A stretch of DNA of 64,000 nt from Lachnospiraceae bacterium (GTDB taxonomy: Bacteria > Bacillota > Clostridia > Lachnospirales > Lachnospiraceae), in assembly GCA_017480195.1 (NCBI GenBank), contig JAFVBE010000037.1, positions 1 through 64,000 on the forward strand. Reading direction: 5' to 3'. Below, in pieces: positions 7,049 through 16,518 of the stretch; position 1 is the stretch's first letter; each line of letters opens with the position of its first letter. The notes under the pieces were generated by a model. The model saw only the letters and a program-made list of their open reading frames with translations, was not told the DNA's origin and made no database searches. A program made the position numbers and the translations under genes.

Positions 7049-8875
7049 TTATTTTTTATTTATAAATTTTATAAATGGGCTTATCTCTTTTTGCTTACCC
7101 GATATATTCTCGGGTGAAAATATACAAAGCTCATGTCTCGCTCGTGTCATAGCCACATAAAGCATGCGTCTTTCTTCTTCTATTTCGGATGCAAGTTTTG
7201 CCTTTCTATATGGCACAAAGCCATTGACAACATTCATTATGTAAACAACATCAAACTCAAGTCCCTTTGAGCTGTGCATGGTAATAAGCCTTAACCCTTT
7301 CTTGTTCTTCTCTTCAATCTGCTGTTTCTTAAGCACCTCCGAGTAATCACGAATAAATTCAAACATTTCATCATAGTTCTTAAAATCAGCTATCATAGCA
7401 GCAAACTCATCAAGCACCTCATACAGTTCGTCTTCATCTATCTGCCTATACTCAGAATAGCTTTTTATATAATCATCATAGCCTACAGCATTCCTTATAA
7501 AATTTAGTGCCGGATACGGTCTCATCCTGCTGATAAGTCTTAAGTCCGCATACAGCTTGTCAAGACGCTCAACCACATACTCCTTATCCCTCACACGATA
7601 TCTTAAAGCATCAAAATCTATAACCTCCTCCATAAGAATATCCCTGCTTATGTATCTGCTTGGCTTATTCATTATCCTAAGAAATACAGACCTGCTTCTG
7701 TCTCCAAGTGCAAATCTAATATAATCAAGTATTCCCTGAACTATAAAATGCTCAAATATATTAGGCAGGGTATCACTTATCGTATATGGAATATTGTATT
7801 GGCTAAGCTTATATACGAGATGTCTTGGTTCAATATTCGTTCTGTATAATACTGCCTGATTCTCATATGGAATTCCCTCATTAAAACGCTTTCTGACCAT
7901 AGCTATGATTTCTTCATTTTCACAGGTATTATCTTTAGGTCGTATCAGCTTACACTCGCCTTCATCCTCACTTTTAGATATTAGTTTCTTATCAAATCTC
8001 TTATTATTACCTGATATAAGCTTTGCTGATAATGCTGTGATAATTCTATCGCATCTATAATTTTCCACGAGATAAAGTCTTCTTGTATGCTTAAAATCCT
8101 TCTCAAAGCGAAGCATAATCTCCGGTCTTGCCCCTCGAAAGCCATATACCGACTGGTCGTCATCGCCCACTATAAATACATTTTCGCGAGGCTTAGCCAG
8201 AAGCTTGAATATCTCATATTGAATTTTATTGCTGTCCTGAAATTCATCAATCATAATGTATTTGAAAATATCCCTGCACCTGTTAAGTATATCAGGTCTT
8301 TTGTTAAGAAGCTCATAGCACATAACCATCATATCGTCGAAATCAATCCTTCCAAAACGAAGCATCTCTTTACTAAAGCGCCTGTAAATCTCTCTGAATT
8401 CATTCTCCGGCATATCCCTGCTGTAATAATTATCAATATCAAGCATATCACATTTTACTATGCTAATCTGCGATATGATACTGCTTATTATATCATCCTT
8501 GTTCTCATACTCCAAAGACATATCCGATAGGATTTTATCAATCATCTTTCTTTTTTCTTCACCGGAAATCACACTTTGATTATTCAGATTATACGCTGTC
8601 TTAATTATCCAATAATAGATAGAATGAAATGTACCGAATCTGACATGATAGTCATGGGTACCCGTTAGACTTTTAAATCTTTGCTCCATCTCTGAAGCCG
8701 CTGCTCTCGTAAATGTTATTACAAGAATTTCTGCGGGTGAAACACCCGCAGCTTCTATAAGATATTTTATTCTTTCTGTTATGACTGTTGTTTTTCCGGA
8801 ACCCGGTCCCGCTATAACCATACAGGGACCATCAACATGCATTATAGCCTGCCTTTGTTCTACGCTGTAATTCAT
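7049..8875 (-). CDS. UvrD/PcrA-type ATP-dependent DNA helicase
   Basis: A 608-residue superfamily 1A 3'-5' helicase. Motifs in order: Q-motif (NYSVEQRQAI), Walker A (VIAGPGSGKTTVI), motif Ia (ITFTRAAASEM), Walker B (MIDEFQDSN), motif III (VGDDDQSVYGFRGA), motif IV (VENYRC), motif V (ITMHSSKGLEFDVVYI) and motif VI (EEERRMLYVAMTRAR). It is shorter than PcrA/UvrD (about 720) and ends soon after motif VI, lacking the long C-terminal tail, so it is probably an additional UvrD-like repair helicase rather than the main PcrA. It lies directly downstream of the SEC-C gene (3-base gap). Confidence 0.92.
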   Translation of the reverse strand: MNYSVEQRQAIMHVDGPCMVIAGPGSGKTTVITERIKYLIEAAGVSPAEILVITFTRAAASEMEQRFKSLTGTHDYHVRFGTFHSIYYWIIKTAYNLNNQSVISGEEKRKMIDKILSDMSLEYENKDDIISSIISQISIVKCDMLDIDNYYSRDMPENEFREIYRRFSKEMLRFGRIDFDDMMVMCYELLNKRPDILNRCRDIFKYIMIDEFQDSNKIQYEIFKLLAKPRENVFIVGDDDQSVYGFRGARPEIMLRFEKDFKHTRRLYLVENYRCDRIITALSAKLISGNNKRFDKKLISKSEDEGECKLIRPKDNTCENEEIIAMVRKRFNEGIPYENQAVLYRTNIEPRHLVYKLSQYNIPYTISDTLPNIFEHFIVQGILDYIRFALGDRSRSVFLRIMNKPSRYISRDILMEEVIDFDALRYRVRDKEYVVERLDKLYADLRLISRMRPYPALNFIRNAVGYDDYIKSYSEYRQIDEDELYEVLDEFAAMIADFKNYDEMFEFIRDYSEVLKKQQIEEKNKKGLRLITMHSSKGLEFDVVYIMNVVNGFVPYRKAKLASEIEEERRMLYVAMTRARHELCIFSPENISGKQKEISPFIKFINKK

Positions 8876-8878
8876 ATT

Positions 8879-9382
8879 TTATACTGCTCCACAACATTTC
8901 TTATATTTCTTACCACTTCCGCATGGACAAGGATCATTGCGCCCAACCTTTGGCGGCTTCACAATTGTCTTTGATGATTTTTCAGTCTTATATAATTCCT
9001 TACGCTTTTCCTCCGAAAAAATCTTGTCCCACTGTGGCAGAGTATATAACCACTCAGCATTGCAACCGACCATATTCATATAAAGCTTTTCAGGGTCATA
9101 TAATAATGAGACCTCACTGTCCTCAGTTATATCATCTACATTATTAGGCTTTATAAGACTATCCTCAATACCATCCAAAAATCCTACCATAAGCTCAAGC
9201 GGCATATCAAACCTCTCACTAAGTTCCTTAACCGTGCCCTTTACCTCTTTCTTAGGATCTTCAAGAATCTGCTCATAAATGCCTTTTTCTCTTTGAAAAT
9301 AATTAAACCAAAAATCCTTTCCTTCCGGTGTTCTGTCATCAAGTCCATATGCATGCTCACGCCATTCTGTAAGTAAACTCAT
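8879..9382 (-). CDS. SEC-C zinc-motif protein
   Basis: A 167-residue protein ending in a SEC-C motif ([19 protein letters not shown]), the zinc-binding tail known from SecA that also occurs on many stand-alone proteins. The N-terminal 130 residues are helical and acidic (WREHAYGL..., [24 protein letters not shown]) with no function I can name. It starts an operon with the helicase, which hints at nucleic-acid or ribosome-related quality control. GAGGAG precedes the ATG. Confidence 0.85.
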   Translation of the reverse strand: MSLLTEWREHAYGLDDRTPEGKDFWFNYFQREKGIYEQILEDPKKEVKGTVKELSERFDMPLELMVGFLDGIEDSLIKPNNVDDITEDSEVSLLYDPEKLYMNMVGCNAEWLYTLPQWDKIFSEEKRKELYKTEKSSKTIVKPPKVGRNDPCPCGSGKKYKKCCGAV

Positions 9383-9420
9383 AATATTTCTCCTCTATAA
9401 AAAATAAATTATTAGCAAAC

Positions 9421-9459
9421 ACTAATCGTTAGTATATCAAAAGAGAGAATTTATTTCAA
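9421..9459 (-). promoter_or_regulatory. promoter of the SEC-C/helicase operon with dyad at -10
   Basis: On the minus strand: TTGAAA (9454-9459), 17-base spacer, TATACT (9431-9436). A 13-base dyad, ACTAA-tcg-TTAGT (9421-9433), overlaps the end of the -10 and the expected transcription start, the usual place for a repressor operator. Confidence 0.6.
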
Positions 9460-9470
9460 TATTTTATTTG

Positions 9471-9731
9471 TTATTTATCCTCTTCCACATCCGATGTATC
9501 ATCGGAAACCCCGGAGCCGCTTAAAACCTTTCCCATCCATAGAGCTATATACATAAGAAAGGGTACAACAATGGTGAGTGCAAGGAAAGGAAGGAACAAT
9601 CTGCTTCCCATAACTCCCGTTACTAAGGTCGCAGTAATAAGAACAGTAATAATAATAAGGCAGATCCAAGCAACAATTCTTGCAAGCGGTTTTTTAGACA
9701 ATCCCGATAGATATTCGTCATTTTGTTTCAT
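9471..9731 (-). CDS. small two-helix membrane protein of the ABC export operon
   Basis: An 86-residue protein with two predicted transmembrane helices (about residues 15-38 and 44-66) and an acidic C-terminal tail (GVSDDTSDVEEDK). It lies 24 bases after the permease, with its own GAGG site, as the last gene of the MFP-ATPase-MFP-permease operon. It may be an accessory or stability subunit. No family recognised. Confidence 0.75.
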   Translation of the reverse strand: MKQNDEYLSGLSKKPLARIVAWICLIIITVLITATLVTGVMGSRLFLPFLALTIVVPFLMYIALWMGKVLSGSGVSDDTSDVEEDK

Positions 9732-9755
9732 AATTTAACCTCACATATATAAACC

Positions 9756-11048
9756 TTATTCATATCTTAACGCATCTATCGGATTAAGATTTGCCGCCTT
9801 AACAGATGGGATAAATCCGAATACTATTCCAATGAACATTGAAAACGCCACTGATACAACAATTGCCGCTCCGCTTATTGCTACAGGAACCTGTGCAACA
9901 TCAGCTATAAGGTAAGCAAGACCTATACCAGCACCTACCCCAATAAGTCCTCCGAGACTTGTGAGTACTGCTGCTTCTGTTAAAAACTGTGCAAGAATAA
10001 CCTTCTTACGAGCGCCAAGAGCCTTCTTAAGTCCTATTTCCCTGGTTCTTTCTGTTACTGACACAAGCATAATATTCATAACACCTATACCACCAACCAG
10101 AAGTGAGATACTTGCAATCCATATAAGCTGTTTGCTGGTTGAATTGCTTATCTCCTGAAGCGTCTTTGCCTTCTCAAGCAAATCCTCACTTTTATATTTG
10201 AGTGAATTATAGCTTTCTTCTTCCTCCTGCTCTGATGAACCGCTGCCCACACCTATATATTCATTAAGTAAATCCGCAGTCTTTCTGCCTGCCCTCGTCA
10301 TATCCTCAGTGCTTCTTGGCTTAACAACTATATTATATGGCTCATCAAAGCTAAAAATCATAGGCCAGATATCATCAGATACGAATATCTTACCCGACAC
10401 ATCATTATAATAATATGTGTACCAATCATTCAAATTCTCAACTGTAGGACTAAAGGAATCCTGCTGTTCCACAACACCTATTACAACATAGGCATCCTGC
10501 TTAATCTCAATTGTCTTGCCGATTATCTGCTTTTCTCCCGCAAAAAGCGTATCAGCAGCTACGGAATCCAAAATAACAAATTTATTATGATTTTTCCTGT
10601 CCTGTTCAGAGAAAAGCCTTCCCTTTTTTACAGAAAAGCCCATAACAGTAAAATAATCCTCATCAACACCGATAAATGTAGAATTATTCATACTTGTATC
10701 CTTGTAATTGACTCCATTATACATGGAACCCACCTTATATGAAGCAACTCCTGTTACCTCATCTATATCGAGTATTTGCGACTTCACATTCTCATCAATT
10801 ATCGGAAGCTTATTCCCACCTGAATCCTCGCCGGAACGGTAAGTCCAATCACCATTATACAGTTCAACCTTGACAACATTTGTTCCTGAGCCGACAAGAT
10901 TATCCTTTATCTGCTCACTCGTACCCTTGATAGTAGATACTATAGCAATAATTGCAGCGATTCCTATTATAATACCAAGCATTGTAAGGAAGGAACGCAT
11001 CTTATGAGCCCAAATACCCTGAAAAGACAATCTAATATTTTCAATCAT
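9756..11048 (-). CDS. MacB-like ABC transporter permease
   Basis: A 430-residue permease of the MacB/FtsX (type VII) family. The N-terminal helix follows the family signature IWAHKMRSFLTMLGIIIGIAAIIAIVS; a large extracytoplasmic MacB_PCD domain follows (about 50-290); three helices at the C-terminus include TERTREIGLKKALGARKKVIL. Such permeases work by mechanotransmission, moving substrates outside the membrane. The ATG at 11048 is preceded by GGAGG and gives the usual short N-terminus; an upstream in-frame extension to 11093 overlaps the previous gene. It pairs with the ATPase at 12432-13181. Confidence 0.92.
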   Translation of the reverse strand: MIENIRLSFQGIWAHKMRSFLTMLGIIIGIAAIIAIVSTIKGTSEQIKDNLVGSGTNVVKVELYNGDWTYRSGEDSGGNKLPIIDENVKSQILDIDEVTGVASYKVGSMYNGVNYKDTSMNNSTFIGVDEDYFTVMGFSVKKGRLFSEQDRKNHNKFVILDSVAADTLFAGEKQIIGKTIEIKQDAYVVIGVVEQQDSFSPTVENLNDWYTYYYNDVSGKIFVSDDIWPMIFSFDEPYNIVVKPRSTEDMTRAGRKTADLLNEYIGVGSGSSEQEEEESYNSLKYKSEDLLEKAKTLQEISNSTSKQLIWIASISLLVGGIGVMNIMLVSVTERTREIGLKKALGARKKVILAQFLTEAAVLTSLGGLIGVGAGIGLAYLIADVAQVPVAISGAAIVVSVAFSMFIGIVFGFIPSVKAANLNPIDALRYE

Positions 11049-11064
11049 ATAATCTTCCTCCCTC

Positions 11065-12435
11065 TTAATAATATAACTCATCTGCAGATGCATGCTTCGT
11101 CTTGGTTCCCTCTACTGCATCGCTGGCATATGGAAATGCAATATAATCATTAAAGCTTATACCTCGTTTTATCTCAAGGGTTTCTCCCCATATGATTTTA
11201 CCTCCCTCGACATAAACCTTCTTCAACTCACCATCAACTTCCTTCATAACATAATAATTGTCATTATCACGCTTCACGAATGCCATGGAAAGATAATATG
11301 AATTAGAGGGTTCCTCCTCATTATTCGGAAGGGTTATCTCCATATACATTCCCTGCTCCAAATCTTCGGCATCTTCAATAGTGATTGTCATAGGATAATT
11401 AGTCTGTAGTACCTCACTATATGAATAACTTTCCTCTGTAGGAATCATAGAAATATCAGTTATGGTTCCCATATAACTCATGCCTGTATCATAGCAGAAT
11501 AATTCTACAGTTTCGCCAATTGAAACTTTATCCAAAGAAAGCTCTCCTATAGATGATCTCACAGTATAACCTGAATTACCGCCTATAACTATCATTGCCT
11601 GATTATTGGCAAAGGCTTCCTCTTCATCAATTACAGTTTTTACAACTCCGTCAAAATTGGCAAGTACCTGACCATTCGTTACCTGATACTGCATTATTTC
11701 ATATTCGATTTCCTTTAACTGATATTCTATGTTAAGGCTCTTAATCTCAGCCTGTTTGTCTGATATCGCTTTATCGAGTTCTTCTCTTGTATAAAGTATC
11801 TCTCCGTCACCAAGCTCACCATTGACACCATCAATATCCGGTTCAACATTCTGATTATCGGCAGGATTGTTGTTTTGCTCCTCCGGCTGCTGATTAACCG
11901 GCTGCTCCTGAACACCTGCATCAGTTGGAGTCGCATCAGTTGGTGTTCCTATAGGCTGTGCGGGCGCCTCTGTCGTTGGTGCCTCCGTCGTAGGTTCTTC
12001 TGTTGTTGGCTGAGGCATATCCTCTATTGGTGTTACCTGCTTTAATTCTTCAAGCTCCCTTTCAGCAACAAGAATAGCAGTTTTTGCAAGTTCAACCTCA
12101 GTTCTTTCCGTCTCTAATTTAAGTGCCTGAGCCGTAGTATCATATTCAATAATTACATCTCCTGCCTTAACAGTATCACCCTCTGATACATATATTTCTT
12201 TTATCTTCTGAGAAGATAGCGGATATATTTTCTGTTCCATATTGATTGAAACCGAGCCTCCTAAGGAGGAACCGAAGTCATAGTAGTAATCATTACCGAT
12301 TTCAGATACTGAATACACATTTACTGTTTTGTTATTCGCACTGTTTTTCTTAACGCTCTTAAGTATGACAAATACTACACTAACTACTACAACAATGGAA
12401 ATAACAGCAATGATTATCTTTTTTCCTTTACTCAT
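11065..12435 (-). CDS. membrane-fusion (HlyD/MacA-like) subunit with Pro/Thr/Glu insert
   Basis: A 456-residue periplasmic-adaptor-type protein. It has an N-terminal membrane anchor (about 6-26), a biotinyl-lipoyl half motif (IKEIYVSEGDTVKAGDVIIEYD, about 78-99), a coiled coil, a long low-complexity insert rich in Pro, Thr, Glu and Asn (about 135-210), a second coiled coil (TREELDKAISDKQAEIKSL), the second lipoyl half and beta-barrel domains. The insert sits where the helical hairpin tip should be. Its start codon overlaps the ATPase stop (ATGA), so translation is coupled. It is the second adaptor of this operon. Confidence 0.88.
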   Translation of the reverse strand: MSKGKKIIIAVISIVVVVSVVFVILKSVKKNSANNKTVNVYSVSEIGNDYYYDFGSSLGGSVSINMEQKIYPLSSQKIKEIYVSEGDTVKAGDVIIEYDTTAQALKLETERTEVELAKTAILVAERELEELKQVTPIEDMPQPTTEEPTTEAPTTEAPAQPIGTPTDATPTDAGVQEQPVNQQPEEQNNNPADNQNVEPDIDGVNGELGDGEILYTREELDKAISDKQAEIKSLNIEYQLKEIEYEIMQYQVTNGQVLANFDGVVKTVIDEEEAFANNQAMIVIGGNSGYTVRSSIGELSLDKVSIGETVELFCYDTGMSYMGTITDISMIPTEESYSYSEVLQTNYPMTITIEDAEDLEQGMYMEITLPNNEEEPSNSYYLSMAFVKRDNDNYYVMKEVDGELKKVYVEGGKIIWGETLEIKRGISFNDYIAFPYASDAVEGTKTKHASADELYY

Positions 12436-13181
12436 TCTGCCACCTCCTCTGAAGCTTTAAAATCCACATCTGAAAATTCATTATCGTATGTGGTATAATT
12501 GTCAGATTTATTCTCATAATCTATCAATTCGCCATCAATTATCTTTACCGTCTTATCTGCATAAGCGGCAATCTCATCCGAGTGTGTTATCATTATTATG
12601 GTAACACCCTGATTATGAAGCTCTCGAAATAGTCCCATAACCTGTATTCCGGACTTAGAATCAAGCGCACCTGTCGGTTCATCCGCAAGAAGTATCTTAG
12701 GATGATTAACCATAGCTCTGGCTATGGCAACTCTCTGTTTCTGTCCACCTGAAAGCTGTGTAGGCATAAAATTAACCCTGTCAGAAAGTCCTACCATATC
12801 AAGTGCCTCAAGACACATATTCTTTCTCTCTTTTTTCGGCACCTTCGCATATTGCAGAGGAAGCCCTACATTGTCAAGTGCACTCTGTCTCGGCATAAGA
12901 TTAAAGGTCTGAAATACGAAACCAATCTGCTTATTACGGACAAATGACAATTCCTTATCATTAAGATTATTTATCTCCTGTCCATCTAATAAATATGTTC
13001 CTGCCGTAGGCTTATCAATACATCCAATAATGTTCATCAGGGTGGATTTTCCTGAGCCGGAGGGACCCATAATTGCTACATACTCACCCTCTTCGACAGA
13101 CAAATTGATATTTTTAAGCACCGGAACATCCATATTACCCTGAATATAATTCTTATAAATGTTCTTCAATTCAAGTAACAT
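12432..13181 (-). CDS. ABC transporter ATP-binding protein (MacB/LolD type)
   Basis: A 249-residue ATPase that powers the MacB-like permease. It has Walker A GPSGSGKSTLMNIIGC, the family-specific NIIGCIDKPTAG continuation, Q-loop VFQTFNLMPR, signature LSGGQKQRVAIARAM, Walker B ILLADEPTGALDSKSG and H-loop ITHSDE. The C-terminus extends about 25 acidic residues past the core. The ATG at 13181 follows AGAGGAGG and lies 1 base after the upstream stop; the longer in-frame start at 13217 lies inside the previous gene. Confidence 0.95.
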   Translation of the reverse strand: MLLELKNIYKNYIQGNMDVPVLKNINLSVEEGEYVAIMGPSGSGKSTLMNIIGCIDKPTAGTYLLDGQEINNLNDKELSFVRNKQIGFVFQTFNLMPRQSALDNVGLPLQYAKVPKKERKNMCLEALDMVGLSDRVNFMPTQLSGGQKQRVAIARAMVNHPKILLADEPTGALDSKSGIQVMGLFRELHNQGVTIIMITHSDEIAAYADKTVKIIDGELIDYENKSDNYTTYDNEFSDVDFKASEEVAE

Positions 13182-13182
13182 A

Positions 13183-14634
13183 TTATTCCGCCTCCTCTGT
13201 ACCTGAGGCATCATCATCTTGAAACTCCTCTAAATCCTCGCCGGTATACACATTACCATCTTCATCTATCACCATATCTCCATCATAATTCAAAATCTCG
13301 TCTACATCCAGACCATCTATATTATTCAGATCAATTATCTCTTCCTCACCATCGTTATAATAATTTTCTTCGTAATCGTCAAAGTCCTCATAATCGTAAT
13401 CTTCATAATCATAATCTTCATATATCATAACATCTTCATAGTTCCTCGTGGTCGTCATTCCCTCTTTGATTCGTTCCTCAGGAAAAGCTATATAATCATC
13501 ATTAGTTAGTCCACCTGTAATTTCATAAGCCCACATATCTTCGCTATATTCTCCAAGTGTTACATTTCTTTTTTCTATTTTGCCTTTATCATTTTCAACC
13601 CATACATATGAGCCATCTGTCTCAGTTATTATATAAAATTCACTAAGCCATACTCCGTCCTTTACCTCTCCCTGACCATAATCAAGCTCTATATATACAT
13701 GCTCACCAAGTATTAAACCATCAAGATTGTCCAAATTAATATAAAAAGGATAGTTGGAAGTACTTTCAGAAGAACCTCCATCAAAATAATAATACATGTT
13801 ATTGTTATTATTTTCCGTATGCTCAAGGTCAATCTCTGATATAGTTCCCTTCCATGTTAAAGTATCATCCAAACGGGAATGGACAATAACAGGATCTCCC
13901 TTTGACATGCTTCTTACATTCAGCTCACTTGCTGTTCCCTTAATTCTATAATCTCCCATCGCCATAATGGAGATATAAGCTTTATCATTTGAACTGTTCT
14001 GATAATATTCATAGTCATCATAGCTATTACTACTGCTTGTTGCACTTTCATTTATCTCCTTTACTATTCCATCCATCGGAGAAGTAACCACATTATTATC
14101 CATCGCAGCACTTTGTCTGTCGATTTCAAGCTGTTTGGCACTCGCATCATAATTATTCTGATTAACCTGTGCCTGAAGATTCTGTATCTGACTTGTGTAC
14201 TCTATCTTATTTTCAGCAGGAGCAGCATCTCTTTCCTTTACAAGCTCATTAATCTGAGTATTTAATGTAGCTATATTGTTATTAATACTCTGAAGTTCCA
14301 ATTCAAGCTGCTTAAGCTTAAGGTTCATCTCCTCCGTATCATATTCAAACAAAGGATCTCCCTTTTTAACCGTATCTCCCTCACTTACTAATAGCTGTTT
14401 GACCTTTTTGTCACTGTCGGGATTTATGTTCTTGGTCTCCTGTGCCTCTACAATTCCCATATACCTGCTATCTACCACATAGCCTGTACCCATTATATCG
14501 GACACGGTATCTACATAGACATACTCGTCCGAAACTGCATCCTCTTTATCACGCAACAGGAAATATCCTGCCGTTCCACCGATTATCGCCAGGATTACAA
14601 TTATTACTATGATTATCTTTGTTTTCTTCTTCAT
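13183..14634 (-). CDS. membrane-fusion subunit with acidic Tyr/Asp-rich tail
   Basis: A 483-residue HlyD/MacA-like adaptor, first gene of the export operon. It has an N-terminal membrane anchor (about 6-27), a lipoyl half motif (VKQLLVSEGDTVKKGDPLFEYD), a long coiled coil (about 110-180), a second lipoyl half (VTSPMDGIVKEI), a beta-barrel, and a C-terminal region from about residue 400 that is extremely acidic and repetitive (YEDYDYEDYDYEDFDDYEE, then many D/E). The tail should lie outside the membrane, near the wall. It differs in sequence from the other adaptor of the operon. Confidence 0.87.
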   Translation of the reverse strand: MKKKTKIIIVIIVILAIIGGTAGYFLLRDKEDAVSDEYVYVDTVSDIMGTGYVVDSRYMGIVEAQETKNINPDSDKKVKQLLVSEGDTVKKGDPLFEYDTEEMNLKLKQLELELQSINNNIATLNTQINELVKERDAAPAENKIEYTSQIQNLQAQVNQNNYDASAKQLEIDRQSAAMDNNVVTSPMDGIVKEINESATSSSNSYDDYEYYQNSSNDKAYISIMAMGDYRIKGTASELNVRSMSKGDPVIVHSRLDDTLTWKGTISEIDLEHTENNNNNMYYYFDGGSSESTSNYPFYINLDNLDGLILGEHVYIELDYGQGEVKDGVWLSEFYIITETDGSYVWVENDKGKIEKRNVTLGEYSEDMWAYEITGGLTNDDYIAFPEERIKEGMTTTRNYEDVMIYEDYDYEDYDYEDFDDYEENYYNDGEEEIIDLNNIDGLDVDEILNYDGDMVIDEDGNVYTGEDLEEFQDDDASGTEEAE

Positions 14635-14721
14635 ATCAAAGCTCCCCTTTTATTTATCCTTTTAATAAAAATATACAATAAAAAATATTAATTATAAATC
14701 TTATAAATGTTTAAGAATTTA

Positions 14722-16053
14722 TTAAATATTACCATTATCATTTTTTATATATTCTAACCATTTTTTTAAGTCTTTTTCATATCCGTTATCTCCCGGCTCA
14801 TAGAAGGTTCTTCCTGACAATGCATCCGGCAGATACTGTTGGTCTACATAATGATTAGGATAATCATGAGCATATTTATATCCGACATTTCCCAGATTCT
14901 TTGCTCCTGAATAATGTGCATCCCTTAAATATACCGGAACCTCTGCGTTGCCTATTTCCTTCACTGCCCCTGTCGCAGCATAAATAGCATTAACTATAGA
15001 ATTACTCTTAGGCGCACAAGCCACATATATTGCAGCATGTGCCAATATAATCTGTGACTCAGGCATACCCACACGCTCTACAGCCTGTGCACAGGCAGAT
15101 GCCACAACTATAGCCTGAGGATCTGCATTTCCTACATCCTCACAGGCGCATATCATTATCCTTCTTGCGATGAAGGTAACGCTTTCTCCACCATACAGCA
15201 TCTTAGCCAGATAATATACTGCTGCATCAGGGTCAGAACCACGCATACTCTTTATGAATGCCGATATTATATCATAATGATTATCCCCGTCTTTGTCGTA
15301 TTTTATGGAGCGTCTCTGTACACATTCCTCAGCAACCTTTAAATCAATGACTATCTTACCACTTTCTTCATTCCGCTCTGTAGAAAGTATTCCAAGCTCC
15401 ACAGCATTAAGTGCATTTCGTGCATCTCCCTCAGATACATCCGCTAAGAAGCTTATTGCCTCATCGGTTATCTCTGCATTATATGCTCCCATACCCTTAT
15501 CCTGATTACTTACCGCGCGTCGAATCAAAGTTTCTATATTTGATTTTGATAAAGGCTTCAATTGAAAAATAGTCGATCGTGAGACAAGCGCACTATTCAC
15601 CTCAAAATATGGATTTTCGGTTGTAGCACCTATTAAAATAACTGTTCCATCTTCTACATATGGTAAGAGATAATCCTGCTGAGCTTTATTAAACCTGTGT
15701 ATCTCATCTACGAAAAGTATGGTTTTTTTGCCATACATTCCCATATTGTCCTGCGCTTCTTTAATTACCTCGCTTATATCCTTCTTGCCTGAGGTTGTTG
15801 CATTAATCTCCTTAAATGCCGCACTTGTTGTATTGGCTATGACCATAGCAAGTGTAGTCTTACCCGTTCCCGGAGGTCCATATAGTATTATAGAACTAAG
15901 CTTGTCCGCCTTTATTACTCTGTATAGTAATTTATCCGGTCCAAGTATATGCTCCTGTCCAACAATCTCATCAAGAGTAGTCGGTCTTAATCTCTTTGCT
16001 AACGGAGAATCCTTATCCTTGTTATTCTCCCTCATATAATCAAATAAATCCAT
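14722..16053 (-). CDS. rarA: replication-associated recombination ATPase RarA (MgsA)
   Basis: A 443-residue AAA+ protein that acts at stalled replication forks. It has Walker [20 protein letters not shown], Walker [22 protein letters not shown], sensor [18 protein letters not shown], and the C-terminal tetramerisation region ([50 protein letters not shown]). Length and order fit the family. GGAGAG precedes the ATG. No obvious operon partner. Confidence 0.96.
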   Translation of the reverse strand: MDLFDYMRENNKDKDSPLAKRLRPTTLDEIVGQEHILGPDKLLYRVIKADKLSSIILYGPPGTGKTTLAMVIANTTSAAFKEINATTSGKKDISEVIKEAQDNMGMYGKKTILFVDEIHRFNKAQQDYLLPYVEDGTVILIGATTENPYFEVNSALVSRSTIFQLKPLSKSNIETLIRRAVSNQDKGMGAYNAEITDEAISFLADVSEGDARNALNAVELGILSTERNEESGKIVIDLKVAEECVQRRSIKYDKDGDNHYDIISAFIKSMRGSDPDAAVYYLAKMLYGGESVTFIARRIMICACEDVGNADPQAIVVASACAQAVERVGMPESQIILAHAAIYVACAPKSNSIVNAIYAATGAVKEIGNAEVPVYLRDAHYSGAKNLGNVGYKYAHDYPNHYVDQQYLPDALSGRTFYEPGDNGYEKDLKKWLEYIKNDNGNI

Positions 16054-16087
16054 ATTCTCTCCATTTTAATTTATTTGTCCTTTACGC

Positions 16088-16119
16088 TAAGGTAGAGTGG
16101 AAAATTCCACTCTACCTTA
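16088..16119 (-). terminator. strong hairpin after the receiver-domain gene
   Basis: A perfect 15-base inverted repeat, TAAGGTAGAGTGGAA / TTCCACTCTACCTTA, with a 2-base loop, starting 4 bases after the stop of the gene at 16124. On the minus strand it is followed by GCGTAAAGG, not by T, so it may act as a 3' stabilising structure or a Rho-assisted stop rather than a classic intrinsic terminator. Confidence 0.65.
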
Positions 16120-16123
16120 AGGA

Positions 16124-16513
16124 TTATATTAATCCAAGTTTTCTAATTGTTTCATCGAATTTCATTATATCTATAGGTTTACACAAATATTCTTCATAAT
16201 CATCACTTGCATAGCTCGAATCAAAGCCTTCATCAAGCGCACTTATCATAATAACCTTACACCTTGAGTCTCTTGCAAGACCAAGCTTCCTCTCTGCATC
16301 CCTTATAGATGCCAGTGCTTTATAGCCGTCTATCTTCGGCATCATAATATCCATACATATAAGGTCAAACTTCTCGTTGTTATTAATCGCATTTACAAAT
16401 TCATCAACAGCCGCAAACCCATCTCTTGCCAAAACCACCTCACCATATTTTGACAAAAGCTTCTGCATGAACTTTCCACTTGCTATATCATCTTCTGCTA
16501 CTAAAACCTTCAT
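16124..16513 (-). CDS. stand-alone response-regulator receiver domain
   Basis: A 129-residue CheY-like receiver with no output domain. The acidic pocket EDD is near residue 8, the phospho-acceptor Asp is in FDLICMDIMMPKIDGYKAL, the switch Ser in VIMISALD, and Lys in YLCKPIDI. It could act in a phosphorelay (Spo0F-like) or bind a partner. It follows the TetR gene by 5 bases, so the two are co-transcribed; no histidine kinase is nearby. Confidence 0.88.
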   Translation of the reverse strand: MKVLVAEDDIASGKFMQKLLSKYGEVVLARDGFAAVDEFVNAINNNEKFDLICMDIMMPKIDGYKALASIRDAERKLGLARDSRCKVIMISALDEGFDSSYASDDYEEYLCKPIDIMKFDETIRKLGLI

Positions 16514-16518
16514 TACAC

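Noticed and set aside
8087-8530. 147-codon open frame opposite the helicase
   Set aside because: Overlaps conserved helicase motifs on the other strand; not gene-like.
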